DNA of 64,000 nt from Winogradskyella forsetii (GTDB lineage Bacteria; Bacteroidota; Bacteroidia; Flavobacteriales; Flavobacteriaceae): positions 558,001-622,000 of the forward strand of contig NZ_CP053348.1 in NCBI RefSeq assembly GCF_013394595.1. Direction: 5' to 3'. The translations under genes were made by a program, and so were the position numbers. The notes beneath the pieces were generated by a model that did not search any database, was not told where the DNA came from, and saw only the letters and a list, made by a program, of their open reading frames with translations. Below, piece after piece: positions 35,154 to 44,098 of the stretch (positions are counted from its first letter, which is position 1; each line of letters begins with the position of its first letter).

Positions 35154-36066
35154 TTCGCAATTGTACTTCTAAGATATTGGCGCTTTCATCTGTAGCTTCG
35201 TTAGAAATATATAAACGTCCGTCTTCACTAAAAGTTATACCTTCTGGTTGTGCAAATTTACGTTTGTCCAATTCAAATACTTTTAAAATTTGACCTTTGC
35301 TATTTAATATTAAAAGTTTTGGATCTTTTCCATCTATCACGTAAATATTCTTGGTTTTAGGGTGTATAGCGATATCGGAAGGATTAAAAGTCTTTTCAAT
35401 TTTTTTATGCTGAAATTTCTTCAAAATTTTTGCTTTCAGATCAATATTTACAATGGATTTCTCATTCATTTTTTTTGTATCCAATGGAATTTGATAAATA
35501 CCTTTAATATGTTTGTCGCCTAAATCATTATCTTTAGTTGCCGTAAGTAACCGGTTGTTTTGTTGATCAAAAACCAGACTTTCAATATTGTTTTTGGATT
35601 CAAAAGGGGTTTTAAATTTCGAAACTTTTAAACTATCCGATTCGTAATTTTTGATCTCATAAATAAGGCCATCACTTTTTACAACATAAGCATCATTTCC
35701 ATTGATAGCAATACCTTCATAATCGCCAGAGTTTGCGAATTTAATTTTATTAATTACTTTGTCTTGTTCAACATCATAGATATAAATAGTACCACTTTCA
35801 TCCTGTACACAGGCAAAGACATTACTGCTAAGCCATGTAATACCGCTTACTTCGTTTAAAACTTCGGGTAGAAGATAGGTGTTTTGAATAGCGTAAAATT
35901 TAGCAAATTTAGCATCAATTTTATTACTTTTTTCGACAAGCGATTTAGTGACAGGTATTTGAAACGCCAATAATACAATACCACAAATAACGGTGATTAG
36001 CGCTGTGATGTTAGATTTTATTATTTTCATAAATTTTTTGGACATCATGTAATTTAACAAATTCAT
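35146..36066 (-). CDS. SdiA-regulated domain (YjiK-like) beta-propeller protein
   Basis: A 306-residue protein with an N-terminal membrane anchor or signal (about residues 15-40) and a propeller domain. LNEVSGITWLSSNVFACVQDE, YEGIAINGNDAYVVKSDG, FNPSDIAIHPKTKNIYVIDG and FAQPEGITFSEDGRLYISNE are repeated blade strands of the SdiA-regulated family, which resembles NHL and phytase-like propellers. It probably lies outside the cytoplasmic membrane. Its activity is unknown. It overlaps the TVP38-like gene. Several in-frame ATGs (36066, 36048 and others) are possible starts. Confidence 0.8.
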   Translation of the reverse strand: MNLLNYMMSKKFMKIIKSNITALITVICGIVLLAFQIPVTKSLVEKSNKIDAKFAKFYAIQNTYLLPEVLNEVSGITWLSSNVFACVQDESGTIYIYDVEQDKVINKIKFANSGDYEGIAINGNDAYVVKSDGLIYEIKNYESDSLKVSKFKTPFESKNNIESLVFDQQNNRLLTATKDNDLGDKHIKGIYQIPLDTKKMNEKSIVNIDLKAKILKKFQHKKIEKTFNPSDIAIHPKTKNIYVIDGKDPKLLILNSKGQILKVFELDKRKFAQPEGITFSEDGRLYISNEATDESANILEVQLRNG

Positions 36067-36173
36067 TCCAGAAAGCCATTCAACACCTATGGATATTGAG
36101 ATTAAATTAACATTTCCGATATTTTATGGATAGTATTAAAAAGCTATTATAATGAAAGTTTTATAGACAGATG

Positions 36174-38309
36174 CTATACATTAAATTTATAAGTCAATTT
36201 CAGCATTTTTTCGCTGAGACTGAATAGCCAATATAGTTGTTCACCAACCAAATGGGCTTCTTTTTGAATTTGCTCACTCTCGATTTGAGAAATGGTATCA
36301 GTTCTTAAGCCATTATGATTATTGGGAAACACAAATGGCTTTGGGTTAAATGTTGAAGTATTGATTTCTAGGCTTTCAAAATTAATAGCTTTTAGTTGTA
36401 CGCAAACTTTATTAAGGTTATCATTTATTTTAGCTGAAACTAATTTGAACTCTGCTGAAGCTTCCGTTGTCCTTTGGTTTTGAACATAGGTGCTCAATGA
36501 TGCTAAAGACGCCAAAAAACTATGGTTTATAACAACCAGTTCGTAAATATCATCAATATGATTTTGTTTCGATTCTGGTTCTTGGGCCATACGCTGAAAT
36601 GCAGAACTTAAATTAGAAGTCTGCAAAAAGGCTTCTTTTCGATTTACTTTTAAACTTGTAGGTACGTTTCCTTTTGTTTCGTAATAGGTGCTTATAGATT
36701 TGAAGAAGGCGGCATTTGCCTTTAAACTATCTTTAATAGTATCGCCAATTTCCATAAACGACCAAGCCGGTAAAAGCCAACGCATGGCCATAAATGATAT
36801 TGCCGCACCAATCAAGGTATCTAAAACCCTAAACTGTATCACTTTTAAAACATCGGGTTGTAAAATGGCGTAAATAAAAATGACACTCAGCGTAATAAAT
36901 GTTGCCGAAGCTTTGTAATTTTTTTGAACCATAGAAAATGCAATCACTAAAGAAAGTACGCCTAATGCACCATAGACATAAGGATTACTGATTAAAAACA
37001 CTAAACCACTAGCTAAAGCAGCGCCTATGAGTGTCCCTATTATACGGTCTTTAGAACGTGTTTTTGTGAGGCCATAACTTGGTCGCATGATGACTATTAT
37101 GGTAAGGATTATCCAATACGGATTCTGGAAATCGAAAAATAGACCAATCCCATAACCTAACATAACCGCAACCGCTAGGCGTAAGGAATGTTTAAAGATA
37201 GTGGATCGAAAACTGAGGTTTCTCAGTAATAATTTTGGATTATAATCTTGTGAAACAATAAAGCGTTTCAGTTTTTCATTTTTGATGAAATCGTCAGAGG
37301 TCAAATCAGGATTGCCCAATAACCATTTTATTTTCTTCAGTTTTTCAAATTGTTTTTTCTGATAGTCCAAAAAATTCTGAAGCATTAAATAGTACTCATA
37401 ATCTTCGAGATGATTCTCATTCTTCAGTTTTAAGATATCAGTTTCAAGTCCTTTAAAGGCTTTGGAAAGTAGAGTGTTAGAAGGAAATTGTTTCGAGTTG
37501 TTCATGTTTTGTGCAATCGCACGTAATTGACGGGAAAATTCAGAAATCAACTTCTGAAAATCAGTCTTAAACTCAGGATGTACTTCAAAAAGCGTATCCA
37601 TTTTATGATAGTTTACTGGATTTGCAATCGCAGTTTCCAATAATTCAACCAATTGAACAAACACCAATAAACGTCTGCTATGGTAATTGGATTTACCAGA
37701 GCTTTTTCGAGAAGAAATTAATATTTCACGTAGGGTTTCATGATGTTCCGTTAATTCGCTTTGCAAGTTCATAAGTTGGGTTTGTAAGCTTTCTCTATTG
37801 GGTTGTTCGCCAATGAGTTGCCTTCTGGTGTCTAAGAAATCTGCCGTAATAAAAAAGGTTTCATTTAAGGTTTCTTCGGTTTGCGCTTTTGGATTGACAT
37901 AAAACAACAAGGTAGATAGGACTAAATACCAAAAACCACCAATGCCAATTAATAAGGCATATTCATAAACCTCTAAGTTTTCTAAAGTATGGGCAAAGCT
38001 TAGCACCAATGCCAACAATCCTGAAAAACTAATTAAAGAAGCTCTAAATCCATATATGGAAATAAAGGCAATGGAAAACGTCAAAATACCTAGAATAGGG
38101 AAGAACAAATAATTTGAAATATCGAGATAACTAGTAATAAAACTAATAACCACCACTAAAAGTGCCGAAAATAGAATCCCTATTTGTTTGTGTTTTAAGC
38201 TACCACTGACATCACTTGGCGAACACCAAAAAGCGCCAAAACAAAGTGCCAGACCAATTTCTAAGTGGTTGGTTGCAATTCCCAATATAATAGGTACGGT
38301 GACTGCCAC
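36174..38309 (-). CDS. FUSC family (YccS/YhfK-like) inner-membrane protein
   Basis: At least 711 residues: an N-terminal FUSC-type helix bundle (FGAFWCSPSDVSGS), a cytoplasmic helical region (about 170-350), a second FUSC bundle (YWIILTIIVIMRPSYGLTKTRSKDRIIGTLIG) and a C-terminal cytoplasmic tail. The family resembles aromatic-acid and efflux-related permeases; the substrate is unknown. The listed start is GTG at 38309, but the first membrane helix clearly continues upstream (FFKSTSFSKAVLIG) with no ATG, GTG or TTG before an in-frame stop. Together with a promoter element at 38420 this suggests a near-cognate ATT (38393) or ATC (38405) start. Confidence 0.87.
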   Translation of the reverse strand: MAVTVPIILGIATNHLEIGLALCFGAFWCSPSDVSGSLKHKQIGILFSALLVVVISFITSYLDISNYLFFPILGILTFSIAFISIYGFRASLISFSGLLALVLSFAHTLENLEVYEYALLIGIGGFWYLVLSTLLFYVNPKAQTEETLNETFFITADFLDTRRQLIGEQPNRESLQTQLMNLQSELTEHHETLREILISSRKSSGKSNYHSRRLLVFVQLVELLETAIANPVNYHKMDTLFEVHPEFKTDFQKLISEFSRQLRAIAQNMNNSKQFPSNTLLSKAFKGLETDILKLKNENHLEDYEYYLMLQNFLDYQKKQFEKLKKIKWLLGNPDLTSDDFIKNEKLKRFIVSQDYNPKLLLRNLSFRSTIFKHSLRLAVAVMLGYGIGLFFDFQNPYWIILTIIVIMRPSYGLTKTRSKDRIIGTLIGAALASGLVFLISNPYVYGALGVLSLVIAFSMVQKNYKASATFITLSVIFIYAILQPDVLKVIQFRVLDTLIGAAISFMAMRWLLPAWSFMEIGDTIKDSLKANAAFFKSISTYYETKGNVPTSLKVNRKEAFLQTSNLSSAFQRMAQEPESKQNHIDDIYELVVINHSFLASLASLSTYVQNQRTTEASAEFKLVSAKINDNLNKVCVQLKAINFESLEINTSTFNPKPFVFPNNHNGLRTDTISQIESEQIQKEAHLVGEQLYWLFSLSEKMLKLTYKFNV

Positions 38310-38419
38310 ACCAATTAAAACAGCTTTTGAAAAGCTGGTGCTTTTAAAGAATTCAAATAATTCCTTGCCGTGTCTGGATATAAAACTTAGAATGGGATTA
38401 TTGATTTTACAGTTCCCTT

Positions 38420-38427
38420 CAAAGATA
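38420..38427 (-). promoter_or_regulatory. -7 element of the FUSC gene
   Basis: TATCTTTG on the minus strand is an exact TAnnTTTG match. It would start the transcript near 38412, upstream of the GTG listed for the gene by about 100 bp and only about 20 bp before the ATT at 38393. Confidence 0.5.
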
Positions 38428-38593
38428 CGATTTGAAAAGCGTAGGACACTTTAATAAGTTAACATAAATTAGTTGTGAAACGATTTCTAACCTATATGAA
38501 GAATCTATACGCTTTCAATGTTAAATATCGCATTTATGATAATTCTACATGATTTAATTATTTGTTTTGAATTAAAAAATACAACCTTCCAAC

Positions 38594-38842
38594 TTATTGA
38601 GTATTTGAATTTTTCAGGTTGTTATTTGTATAGCATTTTCTTTTGATAAATAAGTACATAGGTAGTGTCAAAATTAATATAATTGCAATGACTTTTGACA
38701 AATCGGTCATAATGAACTTTCCACTTTTCCACATCATAGTTTCTGTTTTAGTTTCAGTAACTTCTAATCCACTATAAACAAATAAAAATATCAGAGCGAT
38801 AATTGAAATTAGAAATGTCAAATTGAAATATACTTTTTTCAT
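38594..38842 (-). CDS. Small two-helix membrane protein, hypothetical
   Basis: 82 residues with two membrane helices (about 6-25, LTFLISIIALIFLFVYSG, and 49-66, VIAIILILTLPMYLFI), joined by a polar loop rich in Thr and Glu; the tail is basic and Asn-rich. I do not recognise a family. It lies alone between the glutamate-synthase-like and FUSC genes on the same strand. The ATG start and membrane pattern favour a real gene, but no motif confirms it. Confidence 0.5.
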   Translation of the reverse strand: MKKVYFNLTFLISIIALIFLFVYSGLEVTETKTETMMWKSGKFIMTDLSKVIAIILILTLPMYLFIKRKCYTNNNLKNSNTQ

Positions 38843-38888
38843 AGGTTCCTTAAATTTCGTTAAACATCGGATAACAAATCATTTCAAA

Positions 38889-40478
38889 TTATCTCATAAT
38901 ACGGGTCAACTGAAAAAACTTCTTGTAATCTTCAGGAATCGTATCAATGTTCAATAAAGAACCTTCTTCCATAGGAGGATAAATATCCTTATACGTTTTT
39001 ACCACATAAAGTCCAACCCTTTTACTAATATGGTCTCTTGTAAGTTCGCTAGGATCATTAAGTCCTGCAGCAGCAATAAGTTCTAAAAAACTCTGAATTG
39101 TAGCTTCGTGATAGCGATGTGCTCTAGGCGCTTTATCATCGACCACCAAACCTTTAACTAAAGAGGCGTTTTGGGTGGTTACGCCAACCGGACAGGTATT
39201 GGTATTGCACTGCAACGCTTGGATACAGCCAATAGACAACATCATGGCTCGTGCACTGTTGCAACCATCTGCACCTAATGCCAATGCTCTAGCCATATGG
39301 AAACCTGTAATTATTTTTCCTGCAACAATGACTTTAATCTCTTTTCGCAATCCAAAACCAACCAAGGTGTTATGCACAAATATTAAGCCTTCACGTAAAG
39401 GCATGCCCATAGAATTCGAAAACTCAACTGGAGCTGCACCAGTACCACCTTCTCCGCCATCTACGGTGATAAAATCGGGTTGAATTCCAGTAAAAATCAT
39501 GGCTTCACAAAAATCCATAAATTCTTGTTTTCTACCCAAGCAGAGTTTAAAACCTATGGGTTTTCCGTCTGAAAGTTCCCTGAGTTTTTTAATAAAATGC
39601 ATAAATTGAATGGGGTCAGAAAATGCTGAATGAGATGGAGGGGAGTGGACAGCAATACCAGGTTTTACATGTCTTATTTTTGCAATTTCCTCAGTGTTTT
39701 TGGATGCTGGTAATATACCGCCATGACCTGGTTTGGCACCTTGGGATAATTTTATTTCAATCATTTTTACTTGTGGACGTATGGCATTCTCCCGAAATGT
39801 TTTCTCGTTGAATGTGCCATCATCATTTCTACAACCAAAATAACCCGTGCCCACTTGCCATATGAGATCGCCACCATGTTCCAAATGGTAATCACTAATA
39901 CCTCCTTCGCCAGTATTATGGGCAAAATTTCCCATTTTCGCACCTTTGTTCAAGGCCAAAACTGCATTTTTACTGAGGGAACCGAAACTCATGGCAGAAA
40001 TATTCAATAAACTGGATGAATAAGGTTGTTTACAATCTTTACCGCCAATTAACAATCGAGGAAATTTGCCGATATGCTTTGGATTGTGCTTGGCATACAT
40101 AGAATGTTCTAGCCATTCGTAACCCGAACGATAAAGATCCATTTGGGTCCCAAAAGGTTCAGTATCGGTTTCGCCTTTTGCTCTTTGATAGATCAAAGAT
40201 CTCAAAATACGGTTTAATGGTCTTCCTTCCGTATCGGTCTCAACAAAGTATTGCATGATTTCGGGCCGAATAGATTCTAAAATATATCTAAAGCGTCCAA
40301 TAAGTGGGAAGTTCCTTCTAATGGTGTGTGCTGTTTGAAAAATATCAAAGAATCCCATTAGAATTAAAGGTCCTAAAAGCAGAAAAGACCACAATACAGG
40401 TTGCCAGAAAAAAGCTACACCAACAATTGACAGAATCACAATAATTGAAATTAAAATAAAATACTCACGAACCTTCAT
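38889..40478 (-). CDS. FMN-binding glutamate synthase-like protein
   Basis: A 529-residue protein: two N-terminal membrane helices (about 5-45), then a Glu_synthase (PF01645) TIM barrel. ISAMSFGSLSKNAVLALNKG, HNTGEGGISDYHL, KLSQGAKPGHGGILP and VDGGEGGTGAAP are the FMN-binding signatures, and CIQALQCNTNTCPVGVTTQ carries the cluster-type cysteines. It resembles the synthase domain of GltB without amidotransferase or FAD partners, so the reaction is not certain; a membrane-anchored oxidoreductase is plausible. Confidence 0.9.
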   Translation of the reverse strand: MKVREYFILISIIVILSIVGVAFFWQPVLWSFLLLGPLILMGFFDIFQTAHTIRRNFPLIGRFRYILESIRPEIMQYFVETDTEGRPLNRILRSLIYQRAKGETDTEPFGTQMDLYRSGYEWLEHSMYAKHNPKHIGKFPRLLIGGKDCKQPYSSSLLNISAMSFGSLSKNAVLALNKGAKMGNFAHNTGEGGISDYHLEHGGDLIWQVGTGYFGCRNDDGTFNEKTFRENAIRPQVKMIEIKLSQGAKPGHGGILPASKNTEEIAKIRHVKPGIAVHSPPSHSAFSDPIQFMHFIKKLRELSDGKPIGFKLCLGRKQEFMDFCEAMIFTGIQPDFITVDGGEGGTGAAPVEFSNSMGMPLREGLIFVHNTLVGFGLRKEIKVIVAGKIITGFHMARALALGADGCNSARAMMLSIGCIQALQCNTNTCPVGVTTQNASLVKGLVVDDKAPRAHRYHEATIQSFLELIAAAGLNDPSELTRDHISKRVGLYVVKTYKDIYPPMEEGSLLNIDTIPEDYKKFFQLTRIMR

Positions 40479-40859
40479 AATGTAAATTGTTTATAGGAAT
40501 CGGATTTCTGTAAGAATCCGTTGCAAATTTAAGGATTAAGATTATACGAATGGCTGTTTCTGTAATTTACTGAAAAGGATTACTGGGTATAAAAAAAGTT
40601 TGCCAACTGGTACTATTCAAAAATGATCGGATAGTATTAGTTATTAGTTATTAGTTATGCAAGACGAAAAAAATAGTAAGTAATACCCAATATATATCTA
40701 ATTTTTTTGAACTTACTAATAAACAGTTTTTTAGTGTGAATTTTGGAGTCAGAAAAGTGATTTAATCTTTATGAGTGCGTTATTTCTTAAAATTTAACTT
40801 TTAAGCAAAAGTTAAGATAACCATTCGAAAACCCTCAATAACCGATGTAGAAGCGGCTC
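40479..40859. other. Spacer with heptamer repeat and a possible acetyltransferase remnant
   Basis: A period-7 tract (attagtt repeated three times) lies at 40636-40658. Near 40818-40871 one plus-strand frame reads ITIRKPSITDVEAAHEI before a stop, which resembles the start of a GNAT acetyltransferase but has no start codon. Nothing else is supported. Confidence 0.3.
40524..40531 (-). promoter_or_regulatory. -7 element of the glutamate synthase-like gene
   Basis: TAAATTTG on the minus strand matches TAnnTTTG, 45 bp before the start codon. Confidence 0.45.
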
Positions 40860-41117
40860 ATGAAATTTAAAGTTTCAGCTTCTGAAGATAATATAACTAC
40901 CATATCACCTGATGATATTGGATCAAACACATACATAGGTACTCAAATCAAAAGTAAGTGCCGTCCAAATAAGTGGTTCACTTTTACAGCCGATTTTAAT
41001 TTTAACTATTTTGATAGCGTAGGAAGATTTGAAACTTTAATTTTTCAATACATTTGTTCAAGTAATAAATGGTTCAGCAAACCATATTGCTTTGAATTAA
41101 AAGCTCATAGTATATAA
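40860..41117 (+). pseudogene. Probable fragment of an outer-membrane beta-barrel receptor
   Basis: 85 codons starting at an ATG. The pattern NTYIGTQIKSKCRPNKWFTF followed by TADFNFNYFDSVGRFE resembles alternating barrel strands near the C-terminus of TonB-dependent-receptor-like proteins, but no plug, signal peptide or C-terminal Phe strand is present, and the last ~25 residues look frame-shifted. Best read as a decayed remnant; a real small gene cannot be ruled out. Confidence 0.35.
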
Positions 41118-41147
41118 GGCTTTTATAAAAACCATTACGACTTATAT

Positions 41148-42005
41148 ATGATGTTACAAACTGAGCAGGAAAAATTTGAATGGGAATTAATTTATAATTA
41201 CGTTATACCGATAGGCATTGGTGTAATAGCGATTTTTATCTTATATAGACTGATTCGAATTTTTCAAGTTTATTATGTCGCACTTTTTAAAAAGCCACTA
41301 TTAATATATCATTATTTCAACCTCAAAAAGCTTGATACAGAGCAATATTCTATCTTAAAAAAAGAATATGCGTTTTTTAGAAGGTTATCGCTTAAACAGC
41401 AACGTCATTTTGAGCATCGCGTAGCTACATTTATTAAAAAGACTGAATTTGTGGGCATGCAAGAGCTTTTCGTAACAGAGCGGATGAAGGTCTTAATAGC
41501 GGCAACATCAATCATGTTAACATTTGGGTTTAGAAAGTACCTGTTGGATATTATTAAAACGGTAATTATATACCCAAAATCCTATTATTCCACAATTAAT
41601 GAAACTTACCATAAGGGAGAAACCAATCCGCAGTTAAAAGCAATCGTCTTTTCTTGGGAAGATTTTAGACAGGGTTATCATATAGGTAATGACAACCTTA
41701 ACCTTGGTGTCCATGAGTTTGGCCATGCTATTCATCTCAATGCTTCTGTAAACAACGATATTAGTAGTGTGATGTTCAACCAAGGATTTTACAAGCTGAC
41801 CAGCTATTTACAGAATCATCAAACTGTTAGGGAAAACTTAATTGCCTCTAAATATTTTAGGGCTTATGCTTACACTAACCATTACGAATTTTTTGCTGTA
41901 TTAATGGAAAATTTTATTGAAACACCTTCCGAATTCAAATCTCAATTTCCACAGCTTTACAAGTATATGCAGCAGATGTTGAATTTTAAGTTTGCGGGTT
42001 ATTAG
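41148..42005 (+). CDS. MtfA-like (M90) zinc metallopeptidase
   Basis: A 285-residue protein: one N-terminal membrane helix (about 18-40) and an MtfA/M90 domain with the zinc motif HEFGH at residues 189-193 and the downstream YEFFAVLMENFIETP that should supply the third ligand. E. coli MtfA is cytosolic and regulates the glucose phosphotransferase system through Mlc; the membrane-anchored flavobacterial form probably has another role. It is flanked by decayed fragments upstream and a shared terminator downstream. Confidence 0.88.
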   Translation: MMLQTEQEKFEWELIYNYVIPIGIGVIAIFILYRLIRIFQVYYVALFKKPLLIYHYFNLKKLDTEQYSILKKEYAFFRRLSLKQQRHFEHRVATFIKKTEFVGMQELFVTERMKVLIAATSIMLTFGFRKYLLDIIKTVIIYPKSYYSTINETYHKGETNPQLKAIVFSWEDFRQGYHIGNDNLNLGVHEFGHAIHLNASVNNDISSVMFNQGFYKLTSYLQNHQTVRENLIASKYFRAYAYTNHYEFFAVLMENFIETPSEFKSQFPQLYKYMQQMLNFKFAGY

Positions 42006-42134
42006 TCACTACTAAATTTGTTTGTTATGGGCTCTAATTAATCAATTAGATTAAAGATATTTTCCCTAGAAGCCTTAACTAGACGGCAAGTAGAACAATT
42101 ATTTTGTAGACGAGTTTAGTTTCACATATGAACA

Positions 42135-42164
42135 AAAAAAAGACTCATAATTGAGTCTTTTTTT
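42135..42164. terminator. Bidirectional terminator
   Basis: aaaaaagactca-taat-tgagtcttttttt. The stem carries A-runs and T-runs on both sides, and it lies between the converging MtfA-like and outer-membrane genes, so it can serve both strands. Confidence 0.88.
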
Positions 42165-42185
42165 ATTTTATATAAAGAATATTTC

Positions 42186-42761
42186 TTACAATTTAAATAT
42201 AACCTGTAAATGATATTGATAATGGTTGTTATCAATATAACTTTCAGAATGATCTAAAGCAAACTTACTTATGATTTGACCTCTTAAACCAAAAGATCTA
42301 CTAGAGTTTAACCAAACTAATGCGCCTCCACCAATATTAGCCGAAATATTTGTTTCGTCAATATGAAAAAAACCAACACCTGCATTGGCATAAAAATTAA
42401 GCCATTCTGCATTTGGAAAAATGTGTCTTCCGAAATAATATTTTACATGTGTGTCAAATGACAAATAGTTGTAATCTTTTTCTAATTCACCGAAAGGAAC
42501 GACATCAACTTGACTTTTATCTGTAAAGCCATTAAATGTGATAGACTGTTCTATTGCGAAATTTTTAGCCCAATTGAATTCAACAGCAGCAGAAATAGGC
42601 GTTTGGTAGCTCCAATCGCTAGGATTATAGAATGGATTTTGTGATCCTAAAGTGTTGATGGCGTTAACTCCAACGCTTAAGTACCAATCCTTAGCATTTC
42701 TTTGTGCAAAAGATGATAAACTAAATGACACTAACAATCCTAATAAAATTAATTTTTTCAT
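42186..42761 (-). CDS. Outer-membrane beta-barrel protein
   Basis: A 191-residue protein with a signal peptide (MKKLILLGLLVSFSLSSFAQ) and alternating strands such as WYLSVGVNAINTLGS, ISAAVEFNWAKNFAIEQSI, LNFYANAGVGFFHI and YQYHLQVIFKL, ending in a hydrophobic residue after an aromatic-rich strand, as for an eight-stranded OmpA/OmpW-like porin. I chose the ATG at 42761: the upstream ATG at 42782 would overlap the promoter element at 42780-42787 and add seven residues before the signal. The function is not known. Confidence 0.85.
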   Translation of the reverse strand: MKKLILLGLLVSFSLSSFAQRNAKDWYLSVGVNAINTLGSQNPFYNPSDWSYQTPISAAVEFNWAKNFAIEQSITFNGFTDKSQVDVVPFGELEKDYNYLSFDTHVKYYFGRHIFPNAEWLNFYANAGVGFFHIDETNISANIGGGALVWLNSSRSFGLRGQIISKFALDHSESYIDNNHYQYHLQVIFKL

Positions 42762-42779
42762 TTCTAAAATAATTTTGCC

Positions 42780-42787
42780 CAAAGTTA
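42780..42787 (-). promoter_or_regulatory. -7 element of the outer-membrane protein gene
   Basis: TAACTTTG on the minus strand fits TAnnTTTG, 18 bp before the chosen ATG; it decides between the two possible starts. Confidence 0.5.
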
Positions 42788-43038
42788 AACTTTATGGACT
42801 ATAAAACAAATATTGAAGTAAAGTTATTACAATAATTGCTCAAATAAATTAAAAAGTGCTAAAAAATTTCTAAATACTTAATTTCGATGTTTGTTTTTTT
42901 GTTTTCCTTAAGTAAAATGAGCGATTTTATTAGTAGGAAAAATCAAGATTTAGCTCGTTTCCAGAATTAAGATGTTAAATATTCCTAGAATTTATGATTT
43001 ATTTAGAAAATAGAATATTAAAAAGATTGAAATGACTT

Positions 43039-44064
43039 TTAATTGAACACCTTTTTGAATATATGCCTCGTATAACTTGTATTTGTTAACAGAAGATGCA
43101 AACGTTTTAATAAAAAATTGAGAGCATATTTCCCTTTTCTTACAAATACTCTTATGGGTTTACAACTCATAAGTGTTTTATGCGATAAACTAATATAAAT
43201 CATATAGCTGTTGGACTGAATGTGTGAGAATTCTTTAAAATAGAATTTAGCTATTTCAAGAAAGGACTTTCCATATTTAAATCTCATTAAATCGGAAACT
43301 AGTGCCTCATCTTTATCTGAATTTACTTTAATGACATCATATAGTATTTTAAAGTTGGGAAATTTATAATAGTGACCTTTATCAATAAGTTGCCAATTAA
43401 ATATTTGATGCAAACTTAAATAGTATGTTGTGGGTATGGCTACACCATCTATTATGCTTTTAGATTTTAGAACAGATTTTAAATCTATTAATGATTTATG
43501 CTTTTTATCTAAAAGTTGAGAGTGAATTTCAATGGCTGCAAGTTCGTGTTTAGAAATTAATCGGTCTAAATGTCTGAAATGTTTTACCTCATAATCAAAC
43601 CCAGAAGTGTTATTATAGCCATTAGAATTCAATAAATTAAATGCCTCATGGACCTGAGTTTCTTGAACTAAAATATCTATGTCACCAACCATACGTTCGG
43701 CATTATCTTGATAACAACCCGAGGCTAAAAGTGCAGCACCTTTTAGAAAAACGTGCTCTATATGATGCTCGTTTAGTAGTTTGGATATTGCGCGGACTTG
43801 ACTTAAAAGGGCTTTATTTCTATTTCTATTAATAGTTGTTAGCTCTTCTAAGTAGTTCTTAAGGTCAGTGGGCAAAAGATGTAATAAGTTTCTCGCTTTT
43901 AATCTACAATAAATTGCAGGTAACACTAAATGTTTACTGCCTTCAACCACTAATGGATCCCAATTGAAAGCTGGGTTTTTTAATGTTTCTTCAAGTTGGA
44001 AATTTGAAACTTCAAAACTTAGGATATCTGCAATGTGTTGATATGTAATGGCTAATTTACCCAT
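43039..44064 (-). CDS. Uncharacterised nucleotidyltransferase family protein (PF14907-like)
   Basis: A 341-residue protein. HHIEHVFLKGAALLAS at about 100-115 and ERMVGDIDILVQE at about 123-135 give the KG and DxD metal-binding pair (Asp 128 and 130) of the NTP_transf_5 type; YEVKHFRHLDRL and AIEIHSQLL follow. Members of this group are accessory genes in some lasso-peptide and related RiPP clusters. It is the third gene after a small signal-bearing peptide and an HPr-kinase-like protein, 34 bp from the kinase stop. The acceptor and donor are unknown; the peptide is the obvious candidate. Confidence 0.82.
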   Translation of the reverse strand: MGKLAITYQHIADILSFEVSNFQLEETLKNPAFNWDPLVVEGSKHLVLPAIYCRLKARNLLHLLPTDLKNYLEELTTINRNRNKALLSQVRAISKLLNEHHIEHVFLKGAALLASGCYQDNAERMVGDIDILVQETQVHEAFNLLNSNGYNNTSGFDYEVKHFRHLDRLISKHELAAIEIHSQLLDKKHKSLIDLKSVLKSKSIIDGVAIPTTYYLSLHQIFNWQLIDKGHYYKFPNFKILYDVIKVNSDKDEALVSDLMRFKYGKSFLEIAKFYFKEFSHIQSNSYMIYISLSHKTLMSCKPIRVFVRKGKYALNFLLKRLHLLLTNTSYTRHIFKKVFN

Positions 44065-44098
44065 AGGTGGTCTCTCAGTGAAGTACTAATATAAGCAA

